From assembly GCF_007752135.1 (NCBI RefSeq), contig NZ_CP036298.1, positions 8,362,501 to 8,426,500 on the forward strand: DNA of 64,000 bases. Direction: 5' to 3'. The notes beneath the pieces were generated by a model. The model was not told the origin of the DNA and did no database searches. It was given only the letters and a program-made list of their open reading frames with translations. Below, one piece after another: positions 26,079 to 35,350 of this stretch (the stretch's first letter is position 1; each line of letters starts with the position of its first letter). The position numbers and the translations under genes are program-made. Origin of the DNA: Aureliella helgolandensis. GTDB lineage: Bacteria > Planctomycetota > Planctomycetia > Pirellulales > Pirellulaceae.

Positions 26079-27104
26079 ATGGAAAGTCCCTCGGTCTCGG
26101 TTGTGATGACCATCTACAATGGCGAACGGTACTTGATCGATTCGCTCGCCAGCATTGTTGAACAGAGTTTTCAAGACTGGGAGCTCCTCTGCGTCAACGA
26201 TGGCTCGCAAGATCGCAGCGGCGAAATCTTGCGTTGGTTTGCGGAATGCGACCCGCGGATCCGCATCCTTGAGCAAGAAAATGCTGGGATTGTCCAGGCA
26301 GCGAATCGTGGCTGCTACGCCGCGAACGCACCGTTGATTTGCCGCATGGATTGTGATGACATCGCTTACCCGCACCGCCTCCAGGTGCAATACGACTTTA
26401 TGCGGGACCATCCACAGCACGTGGCAGTCGGTGGCGCAATCCTCGAGATTGACAATGACAGTGACCCTCTGGGACTGGCAAGTCTACCTACAAACCACCC
26501 AAACATTGTCGATAACCTACTCACGCGGCGAACCGGCTTGTTCAACCCGGCCTCGATGCTTCGCAAATCTGCTTTTGATGCCGTGGGCGGCTATCGCCCT
26601 GAATTTCTTTGGGTCGAGGACCACGATCTCTGGCTTCGACTCTCCGGCGAGGGCTTGCTGCATAACCTGACGGACCTAGTCCTGTGTTACCGGCAACACG
26701 CGTCCAGCACCTGTTGGCAACGCGCTTCCCTCCAACGTGAACTCATGAACCAACTACTCACCGAGGCGTACCAACAGCGTGGAAAGAGCGTTCCACCAGA
26801 ATTGCTCTTGGCTGAAAAGAGCTACCTCAAAACTTCCGCTGGACCTGGGAAGTGGGCGCGAAAGGCAGCCAAGGGTGGTCATGTCCATTCGACGTTCAAG
26901 CATCTACACCACCTGCTCCGCTCCGATTCTAAATGGAGTTACAAGTCGAGAATGACTTTCGAATCGCTACTCCGTTTGATCGGTGGCTCCCCCCGTCGCT
27001 TGATCGCAGGCAGTCCTACCGTTAGGATCCCAAGCTTCCCACACTGGCACGCGCAACATGCCCAGCGAACAGTTCCACGATCGACACCCTCCAAGGCTGC
27101 TTGA
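26079..27104 (+). CDS. GT2 (GT-A fold) glycosyltransferase
   Basis: The 341-residue cytosolic enzyme has a GT2 nucleotide-sugar domain in residues 1-225: SVSVVMTIYNGERYLIDSL, WELLCVNDGSQDRSGEIL, LICRMDCDDIAYPHRL (DxD-type metal site) and LWVEDHDLWLRLS. The ~120-residue C-terminal part is basic and of unknown fold. The start at 26079 is chosen over the longer frame from 25926, because that extension overlaps the fucosyltransferase gene in another frame and has no conserved content. It probably builds the same surface glycan as the fucosyltransferase. Its own frame is intact although it lies in the stretch where neighbours are frameshifted. Confidence 0.88.
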   Translation: MESPSVSVVMTIYNGERYLIDSLASIVEQSFQDWELLCVNDGSQDRSGEILRWFAECDPRIRILEQENAGIVQAANRGCYAANAPLICRMDCDDIAYPHRLQVQYDFMRDHPQHVAVGGAILEIDNDSDPLGLASLPTNHPNIVDNLLTRRTGLFNPASMLRKSAFDAVGGYRPEFLWVEDHDLWLRLSGEGLLHNLTDLVLCYRQHASSTCWQRASLQRELMNQLLTEAYQQRGKSVPPELLLAEKSYLKTSAGPGKWARKAAKGGHVHSTFKHLHHLLRSDSKWSYKSRMTFESLLRLIGGSPRRLIAGSPTVRIPSFPHWHAQHAQRTVPRSTPSKAA

Positions 27105-27113
27105 GAAGCATTT

Positions 27114-28467
27114 TCAAGGCATATAGCGGAGCTGGTCGAGTCGCTCTCGCAAGGCTTTCACTGCTCGGTGCGCAACCTGCACAAACTCTGGATTGCCCAA
27201 GTCCTGGAGTTCTAGGCGATCGGGGGTACCAGAGTTCAATCGCCTCAGTCAGCGCGTTTTCCAACGCACGATCAACTCGGCAACCTGGGTTGAGTTGTGA
27301 GAGCTGATCAACCTCAACAGGCAGGCGCAACCGCAAGCAGGCAGGTCCGCCTCCGCCAGACATGCTTTCCGCCAGTGAAACGTAGCAGACCTCTTCGAGA
27401 GGAATGGCAGGATCGTTGAGCAAACGCTCAATCAGCTGACTAGCTTGCCCGCTCATGCGACACTGCTCTGGGCAGATCAACACCATGCGTGGTTGTTCCG
27501 CACTCCCACTTTGAGGAGTGATAATCTGGCTGTTAAAAAAAATAGCATGCAACGGCCTCCGACAACGAAAGTTCCGCCTCTCCCACTTCGATACGCACTA
27601 ATGGGGCGCCGGTCTTCCGTTCAAATTGGTCCGCCACGCGATCGATTTCAGACTCACCGTCCACAAACGCGAACTGGTGGTAAATCAATAGGTTTTCGTG
27701 ACTGGTAGCAATAACGTCGTTGTGGAAGACGCCCGCTGCGATCGCCGCCGGGTGCTGTTGCAAGAAGAACGTGCATTGCGGATCGAGTTGATGGAGTCGA
27801 GCAATGGCTTGGGATGCTGCAAGCGTATGGCGCGGCATGAAGCGAACATCGCATTCCGGGGTAAATTCCCCATGGACGAAAACATTCAGCCCAGTCTTCC
27901 CAAGCGGATCGCTCAATCGCATGTGGTTCGCTGCTCCCTCATCACGCAATGGAAAGACCGCAGGCAAAGGCGAGTGCGTTCGCAAGCCGTGCGGGTATAG
28001 CTGCTGCATCTCGATGGCTCGCTCACCAGCCTCGGAACCGCGGTGCCAACTACTCAGCAGATTTGCGGGAGTGAAGTGGGCTTGGGTATCGCGGCAGTCC
28101 CGTGCGGGCGAAAATGTCGCGGCATTCGCGGCCCACATGAAAGCGCTGCTGTAGGCAGCAGACAAGCCAGCAGAGGAGGATTGGTAGGCGGCTGAAACCT
28201 GCTCCGAGGGTGCCCCGTTAAAACCCATTTGCGAAAGAAATTCGAGCTGCGGCCGAATGGTGGCAACCAGAGGTATTGGGGAACTCCGAAGCTCGCGACC
28301 AAGGCCGCTTTGCGAAGCCCTTCCAGTGCGGCCAATTTCGGATTGCTCGGCTGGTCACGGTGGGCTTGAGACGCCACATTACCGACGCCCAGACCACTGA
28401 AATGATGAGTCGGCCCCACCAGGGAGTCTACGTTTGCTTCTACGATCATAAGTTTGCGATGCTTCAT
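27114..28467 (-). pseudogene. astB: N-succinylarginine dihydrolase (AstB), broken by three frameshifts
   Basis: AstB hydrolyses N2-succinylarginine to succinylornithine, CO2 and ammonia in the AST arginine degradation pathway. Three segments together give the whole protein: the N-terminus (VEANVDSLVGPTHHFSGL), the middle (VFVHGEFTPECDVRFMPRHT; FFLQQHPAAIAAGVFHNDVI) and the C-terminus with the nucleophile cysteine in GGGGPACLRLRLP, ending LRERLDQLRYMP. Frame changes fall near 28257-28262, at the A8 tract 27535-27542 and at the G5 tract 27222-27226. No in-frame nonsense substitution is present, so the breaks are either recent or sequencing errors. The IS element begins four bases before the ATG, removing the native ribosome binding site. 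Confidence 0.85.
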
Positions 28468-28470
28468 CGG

Positions 28471-28474
28471 CTAG
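28471..28474. repeat. CTAG target-site duplication, left copy
   Basis: CTAG here and at 30158-30161 flank the IS4-type element. The left copy lies four bases from the astB start codon. Confidence 0.7.
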
Positions 28475-28514
28475 TGCTTTGTCAAAGCTTAATTTTCGGG
28501 TTGCCCGGAAAAAG

Positions 28515-28575
28515 GTGTCCGACAACAAAAGCCGGAACGGCCCTTCGGGTGCTGTGCACTTTTGGTGTCGGACAC
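28515..28575. repeat. long hairpin in the left end of the IS4-type element
   Basis: Arms 28515-28531 (GTGTCCGACAACAAAAG) and 28559-28575 (CTTTTGGTGTCGGACAC) are complementary at 16 of 17 positions, with a 27-base loop. The right end of the element has only one copy of the GTGTCCGAC motif, so the left end seems to carry an inserted, inverted extra copy. Confidence 0.7.
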
Positions 28576-28593
28576 GAATGGCACTTAATCGGC
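28564..28593. repeat. subterminal inverted repeat of the IS4-type element, left copy
   Basis: This 30-base stretch starts GGTGTCGGACACGAATGG and matches the reverse complement of 30081-30110 at 29 of 30 positions. It is likely part of the transposase binding site. Confidence 0.8.
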
Positions 28594-28651
28594 CTAAGGT
28601 ACTGGTGCTTCTAGAGTTAAGTTCGATTGACAGCAGGGGGCTTCACTTGCG

Positions 28652-30073
28652 ATGAGTTTGGGTAATCTTACCCTCCCGAACACACCAAGCAAGGAAGCCC
28701 CCGTGTGCCATCATCCGTTTGATTCGTTCCGCTGTCGAGTCCAACATGCGCGCCAACACGGCGATCTTTACTTCGCCGCCTTGATCTCCAAAGAGACTAT
28801 CGCGTCAGTCTTTGGCAATGCAAGTGCCATTCTCGATTCGGCCAGAGTTTACAACACATCGGTCACGCTGTGGGTCTTCCTCTCGCAAGTCATGAGCATC
28901 CACCACGGCTGCGTCTCTGCGGTCGCCAAGCTGATCACCCATCGAGTCGCCAACAACCAAACTGCTTGCTCTGCCGAAACCGGTGCTTACTGCATTGCTC
29001 GAGACAAAATCGACGAGCAATCCATGCAACGTCTTGTGACGGCCAGCGGACTTGCGATTGAAGACAGCAGTCCCGACCATTGGCGATGGCTGGGGCACCG
29101 CGTGATCACCGCCGATGGTGCCACCGTCACGATGGCAGACACGTCGGAGAATCAAGCCGCCTACCCGCAACTTAGTAGTCAAGCACCCGGTTGTGGATTT
29201 CCGATCTTGCGAGTCGTTGTACTGTTCGCGTTGTCGACTGGCGTTGTGCTCGACATGGCGATGGGCCGATACAAAGGTAAGTTCACTCACGAAGTAAGTT
29301 TGTTTCGTCAGATCGACGCAATCATCGAAGAAACCGATGTTTTCCTAGCTGATCGCGCCTATGCGGGTTGGTTCGAGATGGCGAGGATGATTCAACGTGG
29401 TGCACACGTCGTTGTTCGCAAACACCAGTTGCGCAAGTCAGATTTTCGGACTGGAATTCGTTACGGCAAAGACGATCACTCCATCCAAATCGACAAGCCA
29501 GCTCGTCCCGACTGGATGAGCATTGAAGAGTACGAGACGTACCCGGACTTCATCACCATTCGCGAGATCCGTATCCGAGTTGAGAACAACGGATTTCGCA
29601 CTCGCGAGATTATCGTTCACACATCGCTGTCGGACGATACGGAGTACACGAGGAGACATCGCGGCCCTGTTCCGTAGAAGGTGGCAAGCAGAACTTCATT
29701 TACGGAGCTTGAAAACGGTCATGCAGATGGAACACTTGCGCTGTAAAAAGCCGCATCGAGTGCGGAACGAAATTCGGACGCACATGTTGGCTTACAATTT
29801 GATTCGCGGGGTGATGTCTGAAGCGGCCGTCGAAGGCGACGTTCAATGGCATATCAGTTCAAGTCAACACTGACAACGGTGACGGATATGCTTCCGGTTC
29901 TAGGCCTAATCAGCAACGCCGATGAATTATGCACTGTGTTGTACCGCTGCTGCTTGCAACACGCAGTTGGCAATCGACCGGACCGCTACGAGCCCAGGGT
30001 GCTCAAGCGAAGACCGAAGAAATACAAGCTGATGCAAAAGCCAAGAAGCGAATACAAACCCGGGGAGGCATAG
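28652..30073 (+). pseudogene. IS4-family transposase with two frameshifts
   Basis: The frame from 28652 encodes an IS4-type DDE transposase: VITADGATVTMADTSENQ (first Asp) and DVFLADRAYAGWFEMA (second Asp). The frame then breaks near 29655, and the Y1-type signature with the catalytic Glu (RRRWQAELHLRSLK) continues in another frame. A second break near 29850 moves to a third frame that reads YQFKSTLTTVTDMLPVLG and ends EYKPGEA at 30073. As given the gene cannot make a full transposase without frameshifting. Both breaks are single-base-class shifts without accompanying stop mutations, like those of the flanking ast genes. The ATG at 28652 is the first in frame; the true start may be slightly later. 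Confidence 0.8.
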
Positions 30074-30080
30074 GACTTAC

Positions 30081-30110
30081 GCCGATTAAGTGCCATTCGT
30101 GTCGGACACC
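30081..30110. repeat. subterminal inverted repeat of the IS4-type element, right copy
   Basis: This is the partner of 28564-28593 (29 of 30 positions complementary). It is followed outward by CTTTTTCCG, the complement of CGGAAAAAG at 28506-28514 on the left. Confidence 0.8.
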
Positions 30111-30157
30111 TTTTTCCGAACGCTCGCTAAACCCTAATTCTTAGTGTTGACAATGCA

Positions 30158-30161
30158 CTAG
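30158..30161. repeat. CTAG target-site duplication, right copy
   Basis: The last codon of astD (TAG on the minus strand, 30158-30160) lies inside this copy, so the insertion kept the astD stop codon. Confidence 0.7.
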
Positions 30162-31673
30162 AGTCGTTCGAGGCCCGGCACGGCTTGGCCGGTTTCGTTT
30201 AAGGTGTGACTCTCCAAGGATGCCATGGGGTAGGAGCAGTAATCGGCAGCAAAATACCCACTGGGACGATGATTGCCACTTCCGCCAACGCCACCAAATG
30301 GAAGCTTGCCACTGGCTCCCGTGGTCTGCCGATTCCAATTGACAACGCCAGCCCGAATGCGATGAAGGAAGTAGTGGAAATCCTCCACGCGGTCGCCCAC
30401 AAACCCGGCCGACAAGCCGAATTGCGTTTGGTTCGCCAGAGCAATAGCTTCTTCAAAGTCGTGAGCTGTTTGCAAGGTGAGCAACGGACCAAAATGCTCA
30501 CAGTCGTCAACTTGCGCTCCCGATTTCAATTCCAGCAAACCAGGGTCACCAGGGCATTGCAGGATTCGCGGCGTTGCATTGGTACCACAGGCTCAGCCCC
30601 TCGCTCTAGGAGTACCGCTTGGGCATTCAGCATCTGCTCAGCCGCCCGCTCGTTAATGAGGGTTCCCATAAAGGGTTGAGGTTCTTCCATCGGTAAACCA
30701 ACCGCTATTTTGGGAATCAATTCTCGCAGTTGTTCGCTCAGTTGAGCGCTCAAGGATTCTCCAACGACGATCAATCGCCGTGCGCACGTACAGCGTTGCC
30801 CTGAGGTGATGTAGGCCGATTGAATGGTAGTGATCGCAGCGCCGCGCAGATCGCTGGCCCCCGTGAACCACCAAGGGATTGTTCCCTCCCAGTTCTAGAG
30901 CCAAGATTTTGTGAGGTTTTCCGGCGAGCATCTGATGCAATTTGACTCCCACTCGGTGGCTTCCGGTGAAGAGCACTCCGTCCACCTCGACATGCTCTAC
31001 CGCTGCAGTCGCCACTTCGGCAGCGCCGTGGAGCAGGTTCAGCACCCCCGCCGGCAGTCCGGCGGAGTGCCATGCTTCGGCCAGCCACTGTCCGGTAGCT
31101 GCGCCAACTCACTCGTTTGAAAACGATCGTATTGCCCGCCAGGAGCGCTGGCACAATGTGAGCTCCCGGTAAATGCGCCGGCAGATTGAACGGTCCAAGA
31201 ACCAGCATCACCCCATGGGGACGATAGCGTGTAACCGCCAGCAGATCTCCCATCTCTTCGGTTGTGGTCCAGCGTCGTTTGAGGATCGCATCGAAGGAAT
31301 TGGCTACCTTCGTGGCAGCTGCTCCCACCTCTGTGCGAGCTTCCCACAGGGGCTTCCCCGTCTCTCGCGCGACGATCGAGGCTAGCTCCTCCTGCCTGGC
31401 CTTGAGTGTTTCGGCAAACTTCCGACACACGCTCATGCGTTCATCGAGTGATTTCTCAGACCAAGTGGGGAAGGCTTGGCGCGCGGCCCCCACGGCGCGA
31501 TCGACCTGGCTGGAAGATGCCCAATTCCCCTCCCACATCACTTCCGCATTCGCGGGAGACACCCGCTGCCAAGCAACTCCCTCACCCGAGAGCCACGCCC
31601 CATCGATAAGGAGTCTCCCCAACTCCGGGGTGAATGGCACGCTGTCGGAGGCGGGCTTGATTGAACGATCCAT
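30158..31673 (-). pseudogene. astD: succinylglutamate-semialdehyde dehydrogenase (AstD), broken by four frameshifts
   Basis: AstD oxidises N-succinylglutamate semialdehyde to succinylglutamate with NAD+. Pieces in three frames assemble into a full aldehyde dehydrogenase: RRWTTTEEMGDLLAVTRYRP and GVMLVLGPFNLPAHLPGAHI, then a VLFTGSHRVG block, ALELGGNNPLVV, the catalytic cysteine in SGQRCTCARR, and the C-terminal LPFGGVGGSGNHRPSG. Frame changes are near 31113-31118, 31091-31100, at the C5 tract 30858-30862 and near 30565-30572. Every missing part is recoverable in another frame. It starts 27 bases after the astA stop and its own stop lies at the IS insertion point. Confidence 0.85.
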
Positions 31674-31700
31674 GACTCGGCTTCCTAAGAGGAACGTGTT

Positions 31701-32718
31701 TCAGTTGGATAAAAGAGCCATCGCGCGAATCTCCTGCCCCACATTGAGCTCCAATGCGGCTGCGGTGGACTCACTCACGATCACTCCGCCGTTATCCGTG
31801 TGAGCGATGTCGGATAACGCAGCACAAAATCCCGTCGTTGCTGATGCGACAATACTTGCCGTTCCGGTAACCTGCGCCGCAATCTGCTCTACCAATTGTA
31901 CTTGCGTTCGACGGACAGCAGAAATTTCATCGCGGCGGCAACGCACCACGGGACCTCCATCGAAGATATCGATTAGGTCAATCTTCTCAAACCCTCGGCT
32001 TCCAGCATGGCCAGTGCGGGGCGTGTTTGTGGATGCACTGCCCCCATGACCTTTCGAGCCGCCTCGGGCAGGGCTCGTGTAGATCGGATAGCGCGGCATC
32101 AAGTCTTCGATAAAGCGTTTGTTGATCGTCGAAAGACTATCTGCCTGCGGAAAATCAATGGCGAAAAAATGCTTGCCAATCGCATCCCAGAAGGGGCAAT
32201 CCCCGGCGTCGGTCATCACGCCTCGCATCTCGGCAATCACCGAGTCTGCAAAGCGATTGGGGTGCGCGGCCATAAACGCGAAGCGAGCCAAGCTCAGGAG
32301 GGCGGCCCCTCCCCTGCCCGCGATATTCCGGCAATAAAAATAGGCTACCAATTTCGGTAGGACCATCGTGAATCTTTTCTAGGTGAAGCGATTCGACCCG
32401 TTGCGTCCGCTTGAGCAGCTCACTATGCGCCGATTCCACTACGCGTCGGTAACTGTAGAAGGGCTCGTAGCCACCGGTCTTACTAAAGATGCAGGACAGG
32501 CCAACTAGCTTTGCCTGAGTGGTATCTTCCATAACAAACACATAGGGTTCCCCCGATGGTTTTTCGGTCTGACGATTGAAGGCAAAATGCGACAGTTCTA
32601 CACGTTCGACAAGCTGCTTGCGATCGATCTGCAGTGTGGTCATTCCATAAGTAGCCTGCTCGATCAAGGCCCACAGCTCGTCCAAGTCTTCTAACCGCAC
32701 GGAGCGTACAATCACCAA
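31701..32718 (-). pseudogene. astA: arginine N-succinyltransferase (AstA), broken by three frameshifts
   Basis: AstA transfers succinyl from succinyl-CoA to arginine, the first AST step. The N-terminal part (VRSVRLEDLDELWALIEQ, SCIFSKTGGYEPFYSYR, IGSLFLLPEYRGQG) and the later part (GDCPFWDAIGKHFFAIDFPQ, NKRFIEDLMPRYPIYT, FEKIDLIDIFDGGPVVRC) lie in different frames. Between 32071 and 31989 the expected segment LPEAARKVMGAVHPQTRPAL is found only after a further shift that is reversed near 31989. Shifts are placed near 32306, 32071 and 31989. The start overlaps the astC stop by seven bases, supporting an operon. Confidence 0.85.
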
Positions 32719-34113
32719 CTCACCGTTCCTTCTGCAAGAACTTGATCCATGATTTGGATGGCCCCATCAATATCTGCAAGCGTCGTACAACCCGGAGGAG
32801 GCAAGAAACGCACGCGTGTCGGATTTCCACCTGCCACAAAGCCCATGAGGCCAGCATCAAACAGGGCGTGCACGAATTCCGTTGCAACTTCCGGCGAACC
32901 GTCCCCTGGGGTTAAGGCAAACATCATGCCGCACCCATGCGGGCCGGCGATTTTGCCGGGTACTTGGCGATCAATCGCCCCAACTGCTCTTCGAAGTATT
33001 GGTGCCGCTGCGCGTTCTGCCCGTGAGCCCCAAAGCATCCCGTTTGCTGTAGTTCGTCGAGCACTACCAAGGCCGCTGCGATGGAACTGCTGGCTGCCGT
33101 AAACGTCTGCTCAACAGCGGCCCCTTGGGCTGGAGCTCGTCGCGATAGAGCGTCGCACACAACTGCGTAATTTTCCCGATCGTGACGAGATCGGCCAGGG
33201 CATCCAATTCAAAGTGCTGAAAGGCAAAGGGCTGGCTCAGGCGGCCGAAGGTTTGAACCTCGTCAAAGATGATCAACACATTGTCTTGCTTAGCTCGCTC
33301 AATCAACTTGGTGAAGTACTCGGTCGATCCAGGATAGTATCCACCTTCGCCAGCGACCAACTCCAACCACAGCGCCGCATACTTCCCTGGGTGACGTTTC
33401 AAGTGCTTGTCTAGGGCTGCCAGGGAACGTTCCTGAGATGCAAGGGAATGATCGGGATCACTGGAGGGGATATAGTCCACGGCCAGAGCGGTAGGCAATC
33501 CGGTGCGGTATTGCGGTCGATCAGTGAGCTGCGCCATAGCGATCGTTCGACCAGCAAAGCAATTGTCCAGCGCAATCACTCGGTCTGCGGGTGCGCGATT
33601 GTGGAATGCAATTTTGAGCGCATTCTCATTGGCCATCGCCCCACTGGTCGAAAGCAGGCAGTGCTGCAACGCGGCTCCCTGCTGCCCTGCAAGTTCGAGC
33701 AACCGTTCGCAGATTTCGAGAGAGGGTCGATGTTGCTGCAGGTTTCCTTGCATGACCGTATCTTCCAAGGCAGCCATCAGCCCCGCCTGCAGTAGACGCG
33801 GGTGGCTGTGCCCCAAACCATGCACGCCAATCCCCGAGATGAAATCAAGCTTGATACTGCCGTCGGCCAGTTCAACCCACGGCCCTCGCCCCACTCCACT
33901 CGCTAGATAGCGAAAGTAGGGCTTTCCGCCACGTGCTTCCGCCAAACGATCGAGCTGAGATTGGTAAGTGGTTTCAAGTTCAGTTGTGGCGGAGCGCGGC
34001 CCCGCAACCTTGGCTTGAATGTCTGCTAGCGCCGCTAACAATAACTCCTCGGCTTGTTTCACCCGAGGATCATCGCGCAATTGATCTGCCAGGAGTTGTT
34101 TCGAATCAGGCAT
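32712..34113 (-). pseudogene. astC: acetylornithine/succinylornithine aminotransferase-like (AstC), two frameshifts
   Basis: This is a class III, PLP-dependent aminotransferase, expected in this operon to convert succinylornithine to succinylglutamate semialdehyde. It has SGIGVHGLGHSHPRLLQAG, STSGAMANENALKIAFHN, IIFDEVQTFGR and the PLP lysine in VTIGKITQ. The frame breaks near 33110-33114 (recovered as QTFTAASSSIAAALVVLDEL) and at 32958-32960 (recovered as GKIAGPHGCGMMFAL), and ends LAEGTVSW. Start ATG 34113 is chosen over a TTG at 34134. It is longer at the N-terminus than Escherichia coli AstC, so another ornithine-type aminotransferase role is possible. Confidence 0.8.
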
Positions 34114-34143
34114 GGTTGAGCCATCTTTCCGCAACGAGCTGCT

Positions 34144-35346
34144 CTACAACAATTGTCCAGCTGAAAATCGCTGCAATAGATTTACTAAAAGTTTAGATTT
34201 ATCGACTAACGACGAGGTCTCTACCCACTCTTCCTTGCTATGCAATCCACCACCAATGGGGCCTAGCGTATCGACGTTCGGCAGGCCGGCGGCGGCCAAT
34301 TTGTTCCCATCACAAACTCCGCCCGTGGATACCCACTGCACTTCCTCCAATCCCAGCTGGAGCGACTCTTGGCCAATGGCCTCCATGAGCGCCTCGATGG
34401 CGGGTGTTCTCAACTTGGGCGGCGAAGTGATGTTCCCGCTGACATGACAAGTAAACCCCTCGGTTTGTTCTACCGCTGCCACGCGATTCTGCAACTCGGA
34501 TTCGAACCAAGCAATGCTTTCCTGATCGGACAAACGCACATTCCAGCGGCCCACCGCGCGATCCGGCACAACGTTCAACGGGCCTCCCCCACCGATCCAA
34601 GCCACATTCAGGGTCAGCCCCGGTCGTTGACCGTTCAGCCCATGCAATCCGTACAGAAACTCGCACAGCTTGGCTACTGCGCTGCGGCCCTCTTCAAAAC
34701 TCCGACCAGCGTGCGCTGAACGCCCACCGATCACCACCGTAAAATTTCCCGAACCCTTGCGCTGCGCAACCATCTCGCCCGTCGGTAAAGCAGGCTCAAA
34801 CAAAAACCCGACGTCGAATTCCGAGGCCAATCGCGCCAACAAGGAACTGGAATGTGGCGAACCAAGCTCTTCATCGGGATTGAGCAATACCGTCCACCCA
34901 CAGTCGGGAGCGAGTCCAAATTGCTCTACGGCTCGCAACGCGTTGCGGATAACGACGATTCCCCCCTTGGCATCTGCCACTCCCGGCCCCTGCAGGCGAT
35001 CGGAGTCCAGTATGCGGCAGCGCTGAAAGGGATGCCCGGCTGGAAAAACGGTATCGTAGTGGATAGCCAATAGCAGGCGCCGCGCCGCTTGCGGCCTACA
35101 ATCCCAGCGCAATGCCGGACCGGTCTGCAGTTCAATCTCCTGCCCCAAATCGTCGATTTCGCAACGCGGTGGTAGGGCGATGCGACGCGCGGTCGCATCG
35201 GGGAAATCCATCCACGCCTCCAACCACTGGGCGACCTGCTCGAGCCCTGCCAAATTGTTCGAACCAGAATTCTGATTCGCCAGCTCAACGAGATCAGATC
35301 GCATCGCCTCTTGTTGGGCATCGAGCCAATGGTGAGCTGCGTTCAT
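34144..35346 (-). CDS. M20-family metallopeptidase/desuccinylase-like hydrolase
   Basis: The 400-residue enzyme has M20 metal ligands and catalytic acids in order: LLAIHYDTVFPAG, GPGVADAKGGIVV, LNPDEELGSPHSS, a later FEPALPTG, and a C-terminal GGLHSKEEWVE. A dimerisation insert (NFTVVIGGRSAHAG) is present. M20 enzymes remove acyl or amino-acid groups from an amide nitrogen. In an AST operon lacking a recognisable AstE (M14-type) gene, the simplest reading is that it hydrolyses succinylglutamate to glutamate and succinate; this is inference. The start ATG at 35346 is four bases after the galM stop, and the gene is 30 bases before astC. Its frame is intact. Confidence 0.85.
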   Translation of the reverse strand: MNAAHHWLDAQQEAMRSDLVELANQNSGSNNLAGLEQVAQWLEAWMDFPDATARRIALPPRCEIDDLGQEIELQTGPALRWDCRPQAARRLLLAIHYDTVFPAGHPFQRCRILDSDRLQGPGVADAKGGIVVIRNALRAVEQFGLAPDCGWTVLLNPDEELGSPHSSSLLARLASEFDVGFLFEPALPTGEMVAQRKGSGNFTVVIGGRSAHAGRSFEEGRSAVAKLCEFLYGLHGLNGQRPGLTLNVAWIGGGGPLNVVPDRAVGRWNVRLSDQESIAWFESELQNRVAAVEQTEGFTCHVSGNITSPPKLRTPAIEALMEAIGQESLQLGLEEVQWVSTGGVCDGNKLAAAGLPNVDTLGPIGGGLHSKEEWVETSSLVDKSKLLVNLLQRFSAGQLL

Positions 35347-35350
35347 GGAG

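Larger units (their letters stand above)
28475..30157 (+). mobile_element. IS4-type insertion sequence between astD and astB
   Basis: The element is bounded by CTAG repeats and by inverted ends: TGCTTTGTCAA at the left and the complement of the right end, TGCATTGTCAA, match at 10 of 11 positions. Further in, a 30-base inverted pair (28564-28593 and 30081-30110) matches at 29 of 30. It contains a single transposase gene in two-frameshift form. Removing the element and one CTAG restores the astD stop codon TAG followed by CCG and the astB ATG, which supports the proposed ends. Confidence 0.8.
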
